64,000 bases of DNA from an uncultured Bacteroidales bacterium (GTDB lineage: Bacteria > Bacteroidota > Bacteroidia > Bacteroidales > FEN-979). Shown here in pieces: positions 30,954 through 40,400 of the stretch. The stretch is from positions 248,001 through 312,000 of the forward strand of contig CAISRB010000007.1 of the NCBI GenBank assembly GCA_903887775.1, given 5' to 3'. The position numbers and the translations under genes were made by a program. Each line of letters opens with the position of its first letter. Position 1 is the first letter of the stretch. The notes under the pieces were generated by a model. The model made no database searches. It was not told where the DNA came from and was given only the letters and a program-made list of their open reading frames with translations.

Positions 30954-33374
30954 ATGAAATTTATTTTTTACCTGATGGCAATGCTGATCATATCCCCGGT
31001 ACTCAGCGCCCAAACGTACCAGCAAGTCAGAGTCCATACCTCAAGGGAAAATATCACTGCCATCGCGTCGCTGGGGCTTGCCGCCGACGACGGGATTTAC
31101 AGGAACGGTATCTGGGAAACCGTGATTTGCGCAGAAGAAGTCGCTAAACTCAGAAATGCCGGTTTCACAATCGACATCATCAGGGAAGATTACCCGGAAT
31201 ATATCTCCGGACGCAACAGAACTGCCTTACATGAAATCAGGGAGATCAACCGGCAGATCCGAACAAAAAGCATAAACTCATACCCGTACCCTGTTCCCGG
31301 CCATTTTGAACTTGGCTCGATGGGAGGTTATTATACCCCCGACGAGGTACTGCAGGAACTCGACAGCATGCGCCTTTTTTATCCCGGCCTTATCAGCCTG
31401 AAAACTCCTGCAGGCAGCCTGCAGACGGTCGAAGGCCGTAACGTAAATTATGTAAAGATATCGAACAAGCCCGACGAGAACACCAGTAAACCAAGGATAC
31501 AGTACAACTCCCTCACACATGCCCGTGAGCCCATGGGTATGCAGCAGCTGATGTTTTTCATGTGGTACCTGCTTGAAAATTATGCTACTGATACCGAAGT
31601 GAAATATCTCGTCGATAACCTTGAATTGTATTTTATACCCGTGATCAATCCGGATGGGTATGCGTATAATTATCAGAACTATCCCTTAGGAGGCGGGATG
31701 TGGCGTAAAAACCGCAAAATCAACACCGGTGGGTGGGTGGGTGTTGATCTGAACCGCAATTTCGGATATAAATGGGGATACGATAATATAGGTTCTTCTT
31801 CCGATCCCTGGGATGAGACTTACCGGGGGCTTACTGCCTTCTCGGAAAATGAGACCAGGAATTTCCGCGATTTCTGTATCGACAAGAAATTTAAACTAGC
31901 ATATAATTATCATACCTATGCCGATGAAACGATGTATCCATGGTGTTATATCACTGAGCCTACCCCCGACAGTCTCACGGAATATGAGTTCACCGACCGT
32001 ATGATGGCCGGGAACGGATATGTAACAGGCATTCCTGGACTCGTTTTATATAATACCAACGGAGATATTATGGACTGGGAGTATGGCGACAGCACACTCA
32101 AACCCAGGATCATCTGCTTTACCACTGAAACCGGAAATGACAATGACGGATTCTGGCCTTCCCCTGAACGCATCATACCCCTGGCGGAAGAGAACATGTA
32201 TGCTAACCTGCAGGCAGCGGAGCTTACCCTGCCCTATGCCGAAATAACCGATATCGGCCCTGTGATCAACTCCAGGCGCGACGGCTTTTTCCCCTTCCGG
32301 TTTAACCGGCTGGGCCTTACCGACAGCACCGATTATACTATTTCAATAAAACCCCTTGATTCCCTGTTGTTTGCAAACGTAGGTGAGCCGAAAACCATCC
32401 ACTACCCGGCCCGGCATACCACCTGCACCGACTCCATTTCCTATTCCCTGCTTCCCGGTATCCAGGTAGGCCAGCCATATCGTTTTATCTGGCAAATCAA
32501 TAACGGGATGACAATACTGAGGGATACAGTTACAAAGTACTACGGATGGCCTCTCGTGCTGATCAGCGACAGCTGTAATACAATGAGCAACTGGACTTCT
32601 GATCACTGGAATACCAGCAGCAGAGCGAGCCATTCGGCATCCTTGTCTATAGCGGATTCCCCTTACGGGCCTTATGAGAGCAGCGCTTTCTATACAATCA
32701 CCCTGAAAAACAAACTCGGCATTTCCCGGTCCCCGGTTGCAGTGATTGAATACTGGGTACGTTACGGCACGGAAAAAAGCTTTGACTATTGCCAGTTCTC
32801 AACCTCCCTCGACAATGGAAACAGCTGGACTAAGCAGTCAACAAGGTTTACCAATAAGGGATCAGTATCGCAGGATTTCCCGAACCCGGTTTACGACGGG
32901 TTCAGGAACTGGTCACAGGACAGGGTTGTTCTGAATAATACGGTTGATAAGGACTTGCTGGCAAGATTCATTCTCAGTTCCAATGCCGACGGTTTTGTCA
33001 GGGATGGAATGTATTTTGATGATTTCAAAGTTACTGTGATCGATATGACCTATGACGGGATTGATCCGAAGGGGCAGATGCCTGGTTATATCTCAGATCC
33101 AGTGCCGAACCCTGCAAATACTGCAGTTTCCGTAAATTACCAGTTTGTTGGCAGCAAAGGAAATGGGGACTTCAGGCTGCCCGACAGCAAGACCGGGAAC
33201 ATTGATTTCAGGCTCTTTGATTTACGCGGGATACTGCTGAAAGACATTCCTCTCACCTCATCCGCAGGTACAATAAAATTCGATGTTTCAGAACTTCCTG
33301 AGGGAATATACCTGTACCGGATCTGTGGCAGTTTCAGCAATTCTGCCGTTAAAAAACTGGTGGTTGTCCATTAG
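30954..33374 (+). CDS. Secreted M14 zinc carboxypeptidase with T9SS sorting domain
   Basis: An 806-residue exported metallocarboxypeptidase. The signal peptide (MKFIFYLMAMLIISPVLSA) is followed by Gln as first mature residue, then a propeptide region. The catalytic M14 domain (about 130-420) has the zinc motif H-x-x-E in THAREPMG, the third ligand in YNYHTYADE, substrate-binding NPDGYAYN and VDLNRNFGYKW, and the catalytic Glu in ICFTTETGND. A jelly-roll-like region (about 520-710) precedes a T9SS type A sorting domain from PNPANTAVS to VKKLVVVH. The start is the ATG at 30954, the first that gives the signal peptide. The stop overlaps the convergent DAHP synthase stop by 4 bases. Confidence 0.92.
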   Translation: MKFIFYLMAMLIISPVLSAQTYQQVRVHTSRENITAIASLGLAADDGIYRNGIWETVICAEEVAKLRNAGFTIDIIREDYPEYISGRNRTALHEIREINRQIRTKSINSYPYPVPGHFELGSMGGYYTPDEVLQELDSMRLFYPGLISLKTPAGSLQTVEGRNVNYVKISNKPDENTSKPRIQYNSLTHAREPMGMQQLMFFMWYLLENYATDTEVKYLVDNLELYFIPVINPDGYAYNYQNYPLGGGMWRKNRKINTGGWVGVDLNRNFGYKWGYDNIGSSSDPWDETYRGLTAFSENETRNFRDFCIDKKFKLAYNYHTYADETMYPWCYITEPTPDSLTEYEFTDRMMAGNGYVTGIPGLVLYNTNGDIMDWEYGDSTLKPRIICFTTETGNDNDGFWPSPERIIPLAEENMYANLQAAELTLPYAEITDIGPVINSRRDGFFPFRFNRLGLTDSTDYTISIKPLDSLLFANVGEPKTIHYPARHTTCTDSISYSLLPGIQVGQPYRFIWQINNGMTILRDTVTKYYGWPLVLISDSCNTMSNWTSDHWNTSSRASHSASLSIADSPYGPYESSAFYTITLKNKLGISRSPVAVIEYWVRYGTEKSFDYCQFSTSLDNGNSWTKQSTRFTNKGSVSQDFPNPVYDGFRNWSQDRVVLNNTVDKDLLARFILSSNADGFVRDGMYFDDFKVTVIDMTYDGIDPKGQMPGYISDPVPNPANTAVSVNYQFVGSKGNGDFRLPDSKTGNIDFRLFDLRGILLKDIPLTSSAGTIKFDVSELPEGIYLYRICGSFSNSAVKKLVVVH

Positions 33375-34462
33375 TCCCGGCGGTTCATAACATCCATCTG
33401 CTTTTGTATGGTTTCGTCATGGATAGCTTCGAGAAGCCGGAGGATGAAATCGCGGTTCAGGCCAAGGCGAATACCGTTTTCAACGCGGTCGCGGATGACC
33501 TTGTTCCAGCGCTTGAGCTGCAATATTGTAATACGGTTTTCCTTTTTATACTGTCCGATCTCTTCCACCACGCTCATCCGCCTTGCGAGAATATCGATCA
33601 GCTCTTCGTCAAGTTTATCGATCTCGGTTCGGAGGCTTTCGAGTTTGTTCCTGAACGTGGTTGAGCCTCTTTCCTGGCGGATGACGAGTGATTTCAAAAT
33701 TTTTCCGAGATGTTCCGGAGTGATCTGCTGACGCTTATCCGTAAGAGCCTCTTCGGGAGCATAATGCGTTTCTATCATAAGCCCGGTCATCTCGAGGTCC
33801 ATGGCTTTCTGGGAAGTAGGGAGGATAAGGTCACGGTTCCCGCAAATATGGCTGGGGTCGCAAAGCATCGGCATTTTAGGATACGAGCACATAAGCTCTA
33901 TCGGGATCTCCCACATGGGAGCGTTACGGTAGGGACTGCGGTTGAAAAAGGAAAACCCGCGATGTACGGCAACCAATTTATGTATCCCGAGCTGGTTGAA
34001 GCGTTCAATTGCTCCGGTCCAGGTGTGCACATCGGGGTTGAGGGGGTTTTTGATCATCAGAGGGATATCGCATCCCTGCAACGCCTCGCCGATCTCCTGT
34101 ATCGAGAACGGGTTGACCACGGTTCGCGCGCCAATCCACAAAATGTCGATATCATGCTCAAGCGCCTCCTGCACATGCCTTTGGGAGGCGACTTCCACAG
34201 TTAACAGCAAACCCGTATCCTGCTTTACTTTCTGCATCCACTTCAGCCCTTTTGACCCCACGCCTTCAAAAGCTGAAGGACGTGTACGCGGTTTCCATAT
34301 GCCTGCACGGAAAACCTTTACCTGCGGGATCTTCACGAGGGCCAAGGCAGTTTCGCGTAACTGTTTCTCACTTTCGGCGCTGCAGGGGCCGGAAACAACA
34401 AGCGGCCGGCTTTCAAACGGCAGCCAGGATTTTAGAGGTGTAATATGTAAGGGAGGAGTCAT
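33371..34462 (-). CDS. Bifunctional DAHP synthase / chorismate mutase
   Basis: A 363-residue cytoplasmic fusion for aromatic amino-acid synthesis. Residues about 1-265 are a type I-beta 3-deoxy-7-phosphoheptulonate synthase with VVSGPCSAES, FRAGIWKPRTRPSAFEG, LWIGARTVVNPFS, LMIKNPLN and the metal-site MLCDPSHICGNRD. Residues about 275-360 are an AroQ-type chorismate mutase helix bundle (FRNKLESLRTEIDKLDEELIDILARRM; VVEEIGQYKKEN). DAHP synthase normally condenses PEP and erythrose-4-phosphate; the mutase makes prephenate and often mediates feedback control. The fusion order is common in Bacteroidetes. It stands alone and its stop overlaps that of the carboxypeptidase by 4 bases tail to tail. 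Confidence 0.94.
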   Translation of the reverse strand: MTPPLHITPLKSWLPFESRPLVVSGPCSAESEKQLRETALALVKIPQVKVFRAGIWKPRTRPSAFEGVGSKGLKWMQKVKQDTGLLLTVEVASQRHVQEALEHDIDILWIGARTVVNPFSIQEIGEALQGCDIPLMIKNPLNPDVHTWTGAIERFNQLGIHKLVAVHRGFSFFNRSPYRNAPMWEIPIELMCSYPKMPMLCDPSHICGNRDLILPTSQKAMDLEMTGLMIETHYAPEEALTDKRQQITPEHLGKILKSLVIRQERGSTTFRNKLESLRTEIDKLDEELIDILARRMSVVEEIGQYKKENRITILQLKRWNKVIRDRVENGIRLGLNRDFILRLLEAIHDETIQKQMDVMNRRD

Positions 34463-34520
34463 TACACGCTAAGTTGCGGTAAAAAATGCGAACAAAATAA
34501 AGGCATCACGACATCACGCT

Positions 34521-36020
34521 TTATTCGAACAGCTTCTTATGGCATTCGGTGCAGAAGTAAGTCTTCCAGTTATCTTTCACATCTACAGGATGCTGGAACG
34601 GCAGGGCTTTGTCGAAGCCTGCGTAGGCGATGTTTCCTGTAGGACCCTGGGCAACTATGGTATGGCAGAGGTCGCAGTCCTTTGAGATCACTTTATTGTC
34701 AGGAGATTTATGCTTGTCGGAATGGCAACGGAAACATCCGTTCGATTCGAGATGGCCCACATGGTTGAGGTAGGACGATGACTCAATCTTCATGCTGGGG
34801 AATGTGTTATTGTTGTAAGCTTCCTGGATTGCAGCGATGGCTTTGTCTATATCCTTGCGGCGGGTCGAGAAAATATCCCTGAGGCTGTCGGAATAAAATG
34901 CCAGGATCGTTGATTTTATTGTCATCATGGCAGTGTCCTCATTCGTGAAGGGATTCTTCAGGGCTTCCATTGCGGCTTTCTTGATATACGGGATATCCTT
35001 GGGGATGAGTCCGGCAACCATCGCATTGTCAATATAGAAGGGAGCCGAGCGATAAAGATGGGAAGGACGGTTGTGGCAATCCATACAGTCCATTGTGCGG
35101 ACCTGAAGCGTGTCCAGGGCCTTTTTATCAAGCTTGTTTTCCTCATCCTGGAAAATTCTAACCTCCCCGGTCTTCAGGTTCGTATACCTTACCCAGGGAA
35201 TGGATTCACGGTCCTTCGAATTAGAGATGTATTCAATTTTGAAATTCTGGTTGATGTGCCAGTGGATTCCTTCAGTCAACCCCAATGCGCTCTGCTGGGG
35301 TCCGATCTTCATCACCATCGAGATGTTCCATTCAGTATTGGCTTTGTTGGCAAGGTAGCCTTGCTGGATTCGCAGGGTACGTGAATAAAACTTCTGAGGC
35401 CAATGGCAGCGTTCACAGGTCTCCCTTGCAGGACGCAGGTTCGCGATAGGAGTTGGAATGGGCCTTGGATATTTGTTAAACAATACCGAATAAACCTGGT
35501 ACAAACCTGAAAGTTTTGATTTCACATACCAGCTGGCTCCTTGTCCTACGTGGCATTCTACACAGGTGACACGCGCATGCGGCGAATGACTGTAAGTCGT
35601 GAACTCGGGATTCATCACCTTGTGACAAAGCTTTCCGCAGAACTCAACAGATTCGGTATAATGGAAGGCCTGGTAACTTCCTACGGCAGAAACCATCAGC
35701 AAAACGAAAGTGATGAGAGAGATCCTGATCACCCCGTTCCTCTGTTTCCTGATGTTAAGATTGAGGATGGGCCAGCGGAGGGACGGGTCTATTTCTTCAT
35801 ACTTCTTCCGGAAGGAAATAAGCATTCCAACAGGAATGAGAATAAGGCCGAGGATGAAAAATGCAGGAAGGACGATATAGAGATAAACACCAAGGTAAGT
35901 GTTGGAGTCCCTTGCCAGAAAAGAGAAGATCAGGACGATAAGCATGAGCAGCAGGCTGTTTATTACAAGGATTATTCCGGTGATACTCAGCCAGTTGTAA
36001 ATTGATTTTGAGATCTTCAT
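34521..36020 (-). CDS. NapC/NirT-family multiheme cytochrome c (about seven hemes)
   Basis: A 499-residue membrane-anchored cytochrome. Two or three N-terminal hydrophobic segments (residues about 10-40, 50-75 and 105-125) anchor a periplasmic multiheme domain. Six standard C-x-x-C-H sites are visible: CVECH, CERCH, CMDCH, CFRCH, CDLCH and CTECH. A seventh near the membrane is CGKLCHKVM, a CX3CH variant followed by the Met typical of NapC/NrfH first hemes. It probably takes electrons from menaquinol and passes them to a periplasmic or surface reductase not encoded nearby. The start is the ATG at 36020; the longer frame to 36176 crosses the promoter and a repeat array. Confidence 0.9.
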   Translation of the reverse strand: MKISKSIYNWLSITGIILVINSLLLMLIVLIFSFLARDSNTYLGVYLYIVLPAFFILGLILIPVGMLISFRKKYEEIDPSLRWPILNLNIRKQRNGVIRISLITFVLLMVSAVGSYQAFHYTESVEFCGKLCHKVMNPEFTTYSHSPHARVTCVECHVGQGASWYVKSKLSGLYQVYSVLFNKYPRPIPTPIANLRPARETCERCHWPQKFYSRTLRIQQGYLANKANTEWNISMVMKIGPQQSALGLTEGIHWHINQNFKIEYISNSKDRESIPWVRYTNLKTGEVRIFQDEENKLDKKALDTLQVRTMDCMDCHNRPSHLYRSAPFYIDNAMVAGLIPKDIPYIKKAAMEALKNPFTNEDTAMMTIKSTILAFYSDSLRDIFSTRRKDIDKAIAAIQEAYNNNTFPSMKIESSSYLNHVGHLESNGCFRCHSDKHKSPDNKVISKDCDLCHTIVAQGPTGNIAYAGFDKALPFQHPVDVKDNWKTYFCTECHKKLFE

Positions 36021-36051
36021 AGGTCGTGGGTTTGATTTTGTTTCAATACAC

Positions 36052-36059
36052 CAAAGGTA
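36052..36059 (-). promoter_or_regulatory. Candidate -7 box TACCTTTG of the cytochrome gene
   Basis: Leftward TACCTTTG, 31 bases before the ATG at 36020. Confidence 0.55.
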
Positions 36060-36072
36060 AAAACAATTTTGA

Positions 36073-36122
36073 TATCTGAAATCCGGCCATCCGGCATTTG
36101 ACATCTGGCATCCGGCACCCTG
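36073..36122. repeat. Heptamer array, CATCCGG type
   Basis: Units TATCTGA, AATCCGG, one extra C, then CATCCGG, CATTTGA, CATCTGG, CATCCGG and CACCCTG. The array sits between two divergent promoter boxes (36052-36059 and 36153-36160). Confidence 0.75.
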
Positions 36123-36152
36123 ATTTAATTTGCATTCCTCCCCGGTTTCCCG

Positions 36153-36160
36153 TATATTTG
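36153..36160 (+). promoter_or_regulatory. Candidate -7 box TATATTTG
   Basis: TATATTTG ends 20 bases before the ATG at 36181. Confidence 0.55.
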
Positions 36161-36180
36161 AGAAAAGTAATATCAACCTT

Positions 36181-38292
36181 ATGAACTCAAACCCTGACTA
36201 TTTAAAACTTAAAGCCATCGTGGTAATCACTTTGGCTGCACTGCTTGCATCCGCGCCTGCACTGTCACAGAGGTTCAACTGGCAGAATCCCCTTCCTCAG
36301 GGGAACCAGCTCAGTGCCTTTTGCTGGCCCTCGAAAAATACCGGGTATGCAATCGGCGATTTCGGCACCTTAATGAAGACCACCGACGCAGGCGTGACCT
36401 GGAACGCTTACCAGACCCCGACGAACACCTGGCTGAGGTCGATTTCATTCCCGACCGTAAATACGGGCTATGCCTGCGGTGAGCGGGGTTGCATCCTGAA
36501 AACAACCGACGGCGGAAACAGCTGGACCCAGGTCCCCAGCGGGACCGACAGCGTCATCCCCTCAAGTTATTTCACCAGTGAAAAAACCGGGTACTTCGGA
36601 GTGTATTCCGGCAGCATACTCAAAACCACCGACGGCTGCCAGACCTTCACCCGCCTGAACACCGGCATACTCGGAAGGGTCTGGAGGCTGGTGTTTCCTA
36701 CGCCTGAAATAGGTTATGCAGGCTGTGATTCCGGACTTATATACAAAACCAGTGATGCCGGTCAGACCTGGGTTAAGCTCGACCAGGCAGCGGCTGTTGC
36801 ATGCAGCTTCTTTGGCGGAGCGTCGGTGGGACCCGATACCCTCTATTTCTGCGGGGTGCAGGGAACTGTTGTTAAGACTGTCGACGGAGGCCAGAATTGG
36901 ATCAACTGCGGACAGCCGATCACGGGCAATTACCTTTATTCAATGGCGTTCACCGATGCAAACACAGGCTATGCGGTAGGGTATCCCGCAATGATCATCA
37001 AGACCGAGGACGGGGGACTGACCTGGACGCATCTTAATCCCATGACAAAGACCGAGATGATCTACTTTGAGGTGGCATTTACTTCGAAAGATACGGGCTA
37101 CGTTTGCGGAACTTCGGGCGAGATCGTGAAAACAACCGATGCCGGAGAAACCTGGACCCGTTACAAACAGAACTCTTACGAGGATTACACCTCGGTGGCA
37201 GTCCGCACGGCCGGTGAAGCCTTAGCCTTCGGGACTTACGGATCGATACTCAAGACCACCGACGGGGGTGCGAACTGGGCCGATAAATCGATATCCGCCG
37301 AAGAAACCCTCTACGCTTCGTCTATAGCCGATGCCAGCAGGATCTTCGCCGCAGGGCAGTGGGGATCGGTGTTCAGGTCGGATGACGACGGGGAAACCTG
37401 GACCAGGACCTTAGGCACCGGAACATCCGACAACCTTTTCAGCGTTCAATTCCTCAGCCGCGACCTGGGTTATACCGCGGGGGCGAATGGCGTACTTTTC
37501 AGGACCACCAACGGCGGAGATTTATGGACCAGGCTGGAAAAGCTTTCCGACACCGCGCTTTCGGAAGTCCATTTTGTCAGTAATGACACAGGTTTTGTTG
37601 CCGGTTACGATGGCGTTCTGGCACGCACCACTGACGGAGGATTAAGCTGGCAGAAACATTTCTATACCACGACAGGTGGTATAACCGCCCTTTGCTTCCC
37701 CGAAAAGAACATCATTTATGCCATCGATTATGCAGGGCTCATCCTTAAAACCACCGATTGCGGCTCCACCTGGAACGAGATCTACCGCAACGACACCATG
37801 ACCCTCGAGGCGGCTTTCTTCATCGATAAGCTCCACGGCTATGTTTCCAACTACGAAACCGGGATCCTTTACACCGACGACGGGGGTGCGACCTGGACCG
37901 TACTTCCCGGCATCACTTCCAACCTCATCCTCGACATGAAATTCACATCACTCTATTCAGGCTACATCGTAGGGGCCCGGGGAACTATCATCAAAGCCAG
38001 CGATACTGCAGTATTTATTTCTTTAATGACTGAAGATGAGGAAGCCCTGCTTATCAGTCCGAACCCCGCTTCGGGAATGGCAAAGATCTCGTGTACACTC
38101 CGAAGCCGTTGTGAAGCAAGCATCACGGTGTATGATGCTTCAGGAAAAACGATGCTGAATGCCGGGTATGGCAGCCGGGTTGACGGAAAGAACGAATTCC
38201 TGCTTTCCACTGAAGGCATGCCCTCAGGAATGTATTTCGTGAACCTGAAAGCAGGGAAACAGAGGTTTGCAGGCAAACTTTTTGTGAAGTAA
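36181..38292 (+). CDS. Secreted YCF48-type beta-propeller protein with T9SS sorting domain
   Basis: A 703-residue exported protein. The signal peptide ends APALS before Gln. About twelve repeats follow, each with the pattern ...TGYAxG...GxIxKTTDGGxxW, characteristic of YCF48/BNR photosynthesis-stability-like and sialidase-type propellers, filling about residues 25-610. The last ~85 residues form a T9SS sorting domain, ISPNPASGMAKIS to KQRFAGKLFVK. Such propellers usually serve as adhesion or binding modules; no catalytic residues are evident. The start ATG at 36181 fits both signal peptide and promoter. It is divergent from the cytochrome gene. Confidence 0.87.
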   Translation: MNSNPDYLKLKAIVVITLAALLASAPALSQRFNWQNPLPQGNQLSAFCWPSKNTGYAIGDFGTLMKTTDAGVTWNAYQTPTNTWLRSISFPTVNTGYACGERGCILKTTDGGNSWTQVPSGTDSVIPSSYFTSEKTGYFGVYSGSILKTTDGCQTFTRLNTGILGRVWRLVFPTPEIGYAGCDSGLIYKTSDAGQTWVKLDQAAAVACSFFGGASVGPDTLYFCGVQGTVVKTVDGGQNWINCGQPITGNYLYSMAFTDANTGYAVGYPAMIIKTEDGGLTWTHLNPMTKTEMIYFEVAFTSKDTGYVCGTSGEIVKTTDAGETWTRYKQNSYEDYTSVAVRTAGEALAFGTYGSILKTTDGGANWADKSISAEETLYASSIADASRIFAAGQWGSVFRSDDDGETWTRTLGTGTSDNLFSVQFLSRDLGYTAGANGVLFRTTNGGDLWTRLEKLSDTALSEVHFVSNDTGFVAGYDGVLARTTDGGLSWQKHFYTTTGGITALCFPEKNIIYAIDYAGLILKTTDCGSTWNEIYRNDTMTLEAAFFIDKLHGYVSNYETGILYTDDGGATWTVLPGITSNLILDMKFTSLYSGYIVGARGTIIKASDTAVFISLMTEDEEALLISPNPASGMAKISCTLRSRCEASITVYDASGKTMLNAGYGSRVDGKNEFLLSTEGMPSGMYFVNLKAGKQRFAGKLFVK

Positions 38293-38369
38293 ATTTCGCT
38301 CGTAATTTCACAACACTGCTGCATCCTGCGCTCGCAGCAATATAAACTAATGCCGGATGAGTTGCAGGG

Positions 38370-38774
38370 TCACTGTATCGTCAGGGGCGAAGAAGCCACC
38401 GTCTTACTCCCTGTCACAAGGATCCCGATCGCAGTATAAGCTCCCACATCCGGAATGCTGAAACTTGAAAGCAATATATGACCGTAAGACTGCGGATTTG
38501 TGAAGGTGAATGAATTGTATGCCGATCCGTCACTTTTGTTGATCTGGATCTTAACAGTTGATCCCCCCATATCATCCTGGCTTTCGAGCCGGAAGTAAAT
38601 CGTACTCCCATGCTGAAACACAGTCCCCACGCCGGTCAGCTGAAAAAGATTGGACGGGTTGAGGCCGGTGCCGAATGTAAGGCTGTTGGAAAATTCCGAG
38701 GTGCTGTCGGTAGATGACTTGCTGCATCCCAGCAGGAATACGAGACTTAAAATTGTAAAGAGAGCTCTTTTCAT
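38370..38774 (-). CDS. Small lipoprotein of unknown function
   Basis: A 134-residue lipoprotein. The signal peptide MKRALFTILSLVFLLGCSKSS has a clear lipobox (LLGC) followed by a Ser/Thr-rich tether. The remaining ~100 residues look all-beta and Ig-like (TIYFRLESQDDMGGSTVKIQINKSDGSAYNSFTF) and end SSPLTIQ. I do not recognise the family. It has no obvious operon partner: it converges on the propeller gene (77-base gap) and diverges from asnS, with a heptamer array and the asnS promoter between. Location is the periplasm or outer-membrane face. Confidence 0.75.
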   Translation of the reverse strand: MKRALFTILSLVFLLGCSKSSTDSTSEFSNSLTFGTGLNPSNLFQLTGVGTVFQHGSTIYFRLESQDDMGGSTVKIQINKSDGSAYNSFTFTNPQSYGHILLSSFSIPDVGAYTAIGILVTGSKTVASSPLTIQ

Positions 38775-38854
38775 ACTGTATGAATTTGATTAGTAGTAGT
38801 TATGCACAAATATGCAACATTAAAAAATAAAAGTCAAGAAGTGTTAAAAGATTC

Positions 38855-38917
38855 TCGGTCCCGGTTTCCGGAACCCGGATCCGGAATCCGGGATCTGGTG
38901 ACATGTGGCAGGTGAAT
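38855..38917. repeat. Heptamer array, CGGAACC/GGAATCC type
   Basis: Nine consecutive 7-base units: TCGGTCC, CGGTTTC, CGGAACC, CGGATCC, GGAATCC, GGGATCT, GGTGACA, TGTGGCA, GGTGAAT. The first and middle parts are mutually reverse-complementary (CCCGG.TTCCGG against CCGGAATCCGGG). It ends 5 bases before the asnS -7 box. Confidence 0.7.
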
Positions 38918-38922
38918 TTTCG

Positions 38923-38930
38923 TACTTTTG
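38923..38930 (+). promoter_or_regulatory. Candidate -7 box TACTTTTG of asnS
   Basis: TACTTTTG ends 16 bases before the asnS ATG at 38947. Confidence 0.6.
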
Positions 38931-38946
38931 CAAAAATTTTCTGAAA

Positions 38947-40344
38947 ATGGAACATCTGCGAAGGAACAAGGTCTGTGATCTGCTGAAATCGAATGAATTC
39001 GGAAAGGAAGTTCTGGTGAAGGGCTGGGTGCGAACCCGCCGTGGAAACAAAAACGTGAACTTCATTGCCCTGAACGACGGCAGTATAATCCACAGTATAC
39101 AGGTTGTTATCGAAATGTCGGAATTCAGCGAGGAAGCCCTGAAACCAGTCACGACGGGAGCATGCATTGCCGTGAAAGGCATTTTGGTTGAATCCAGGGG
39201 GCAGGGCCAGAACGTGGAGATCCAGGGAAAAGAGATTGAGATTTACGGTACAGCCGACCCCGAGACCTACCCTTTGCAGAAAAAGGGACATTCCCTGGAA
39301 TTCCTCAGGGAGATCGCTCACCTCCGCCCGCGCACCAACACTTTCGGAGCTGTACTCCGCATACGTCATGCCATGGCCTTCGCCATCCACAAATATTACA
39401 ATGATAACGGGTTCTTTTACCTGCATTCGCCCATCATTACCGGTTCGGATGCGGAAGGCGCAGGTGCTATGTTCCGGGTTTCGATACTGGACCCGAAAAA
39501 TCCGCCTCTAACAGAAGATGGTCATGTAGATTATACCCAGGATTTCTTTGGGAAGGAAACCAACCTTACGGTATCAGGCCAGCTTGAAGGAGAACTCGGA
39601 GCAATGGCCCTTTCACTGGTTTATACTTTTGGTCCGACTTTCAGGGCCGAAAATTCGAACACCCCCCGCCACCTTGCCGAGTTCTGGATGATAGAACCGG
39701 AGATGGCCTTCTATGATATCACCGACAATATGGACCTGGCGGAAGACTTCCTGAAGTACCTCATGCAGTACGCTCTTGATCATTGCCTGGATGACCTTGA
39801 GTTTCTTAACAAAATGTATGACAATGAGCTGATAGACAGGCTTAAACAGGTCATTGAAAGTAAATTTGAACGCCTTACATATACAAATGCTGTCGAGATC
39901 CTCGTGGCCTCCGGACAGAAATGGGAGTTCCCTGTATCCTGGGGCACCGACCTCCAGGCCGAACACGAACGTTACCTGGTCGAAAAATATTTCGGAAAGC
40001 CTGTTATTTTAACCGATTATCCGAAGGATATCAAAGCGTTTTACATGAAGCAGAATGCCGATCAGAAGACGGTTCGCGGCATGGATGTGCTGTTCCCGAA
40101 GATCGGCGAGATCATCGGTGGTTCGCAGCGCGAAGAAAACCTCGAAGCCCTTACAAACCGCATACACGAGATGAAAATCCCCGAAAAGGATGTATGGTGG
40201 TATCTCGACACACGCAAATTCGGCACGGCTCCCCATTCCGGTTTCGGACTGGGATTCGAACGCCTTATTCTCTTTGTTACGGGGATGGCGAACATCAGGG
40301 ATGTGATCCCATTCCCGAGAACCCCGAAGAACGCGGAGTTTTGA
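38947..40344 (+). CDS. asnS: Asparaginyl-tRNA synthetase
   Basis: Class IIb aminoacyl-tRNA synthetase (465 aa). An N-terminal OB-fold anticodon-binding domain (about 10-110, [25 protein letters not shown]) precedes the catalytic core. Motif 2 is [26 protein letters not shown] and motif 3 is [30 protein letters not shown]. Absence of an aspartyl-type extension and the typical [13 protein letters not shown] stretch fit AsnRS rather than AspRS. The start is the ATG at 38947 (MEHLRRNKV); an earlier in-frame ATG at 38905 lies before the promoter box. Its presence suggests direct charging of tRNA-Asn. Confidence 0.95.
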   Translation: MEHLRRNKVCDLLKSNEFGKEVLVKGWVRTRRGNKNVNFIALNDGSIIHSIQVVIEMSEFSEEALKPVTTGACIAVKGILVESRGQGQNVEIQGKEIEIYGTADPETYPLQKKGHSLEFLREIAHLRPRTNTFGAVLRIRHAMAFAIHKYYNDNGFFYLHSPIITGSDAEGAGAMFRVSILDPKNPPLTEDGHVDYTQDFFGKETNLTVSGQLEGELGAMALSLVYTFGPTFRAENSNTPRHLAEFWMIEPEMAFYDITDNMDLAEDFLKYLMQYALDHCLDDLEFLNKMYDNELIDRLKQVIESKFERLTYTNAVEILVASGQKWEFPVSWGTDLQAEHERYLVEKYFGKPVILTDYPKDIKAFYMKQNADQKTVRGMDVLFPKIGEIIGGSQREENLEALTNRIHEMKIPEKDVWWYLDTRKFGTAPHSGFGLGFERLILFVTGMANIRDVIPFPRTPKNAEF

Positions 40345-40353
40345 TAATTATAT

Positions 40354-40361
40354 TAACTTTG
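40354..40361 (+). promoter_or_regulatory. Candidate -7 box TAACTTTG within a small stem
   Basis: TAACTTTG, 39 bases before the ATG at 40401. AACTTTG also pairs with CAAAGTT (40367-40373) around a 5-base loop, so the box is part of a short palindrome. Confidence 0.45.
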
Positions 40362-40400
40362 TGAAGCAAAGTTTATTTACGAATGCCAGAAACGACTTAG

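Noticed and set aside
34463-34520. Repeat of CATCACGA / CATCACGC in a short gap
   Set aside because: Only two copies with an 8-base period; not enough to join the heptamer family.
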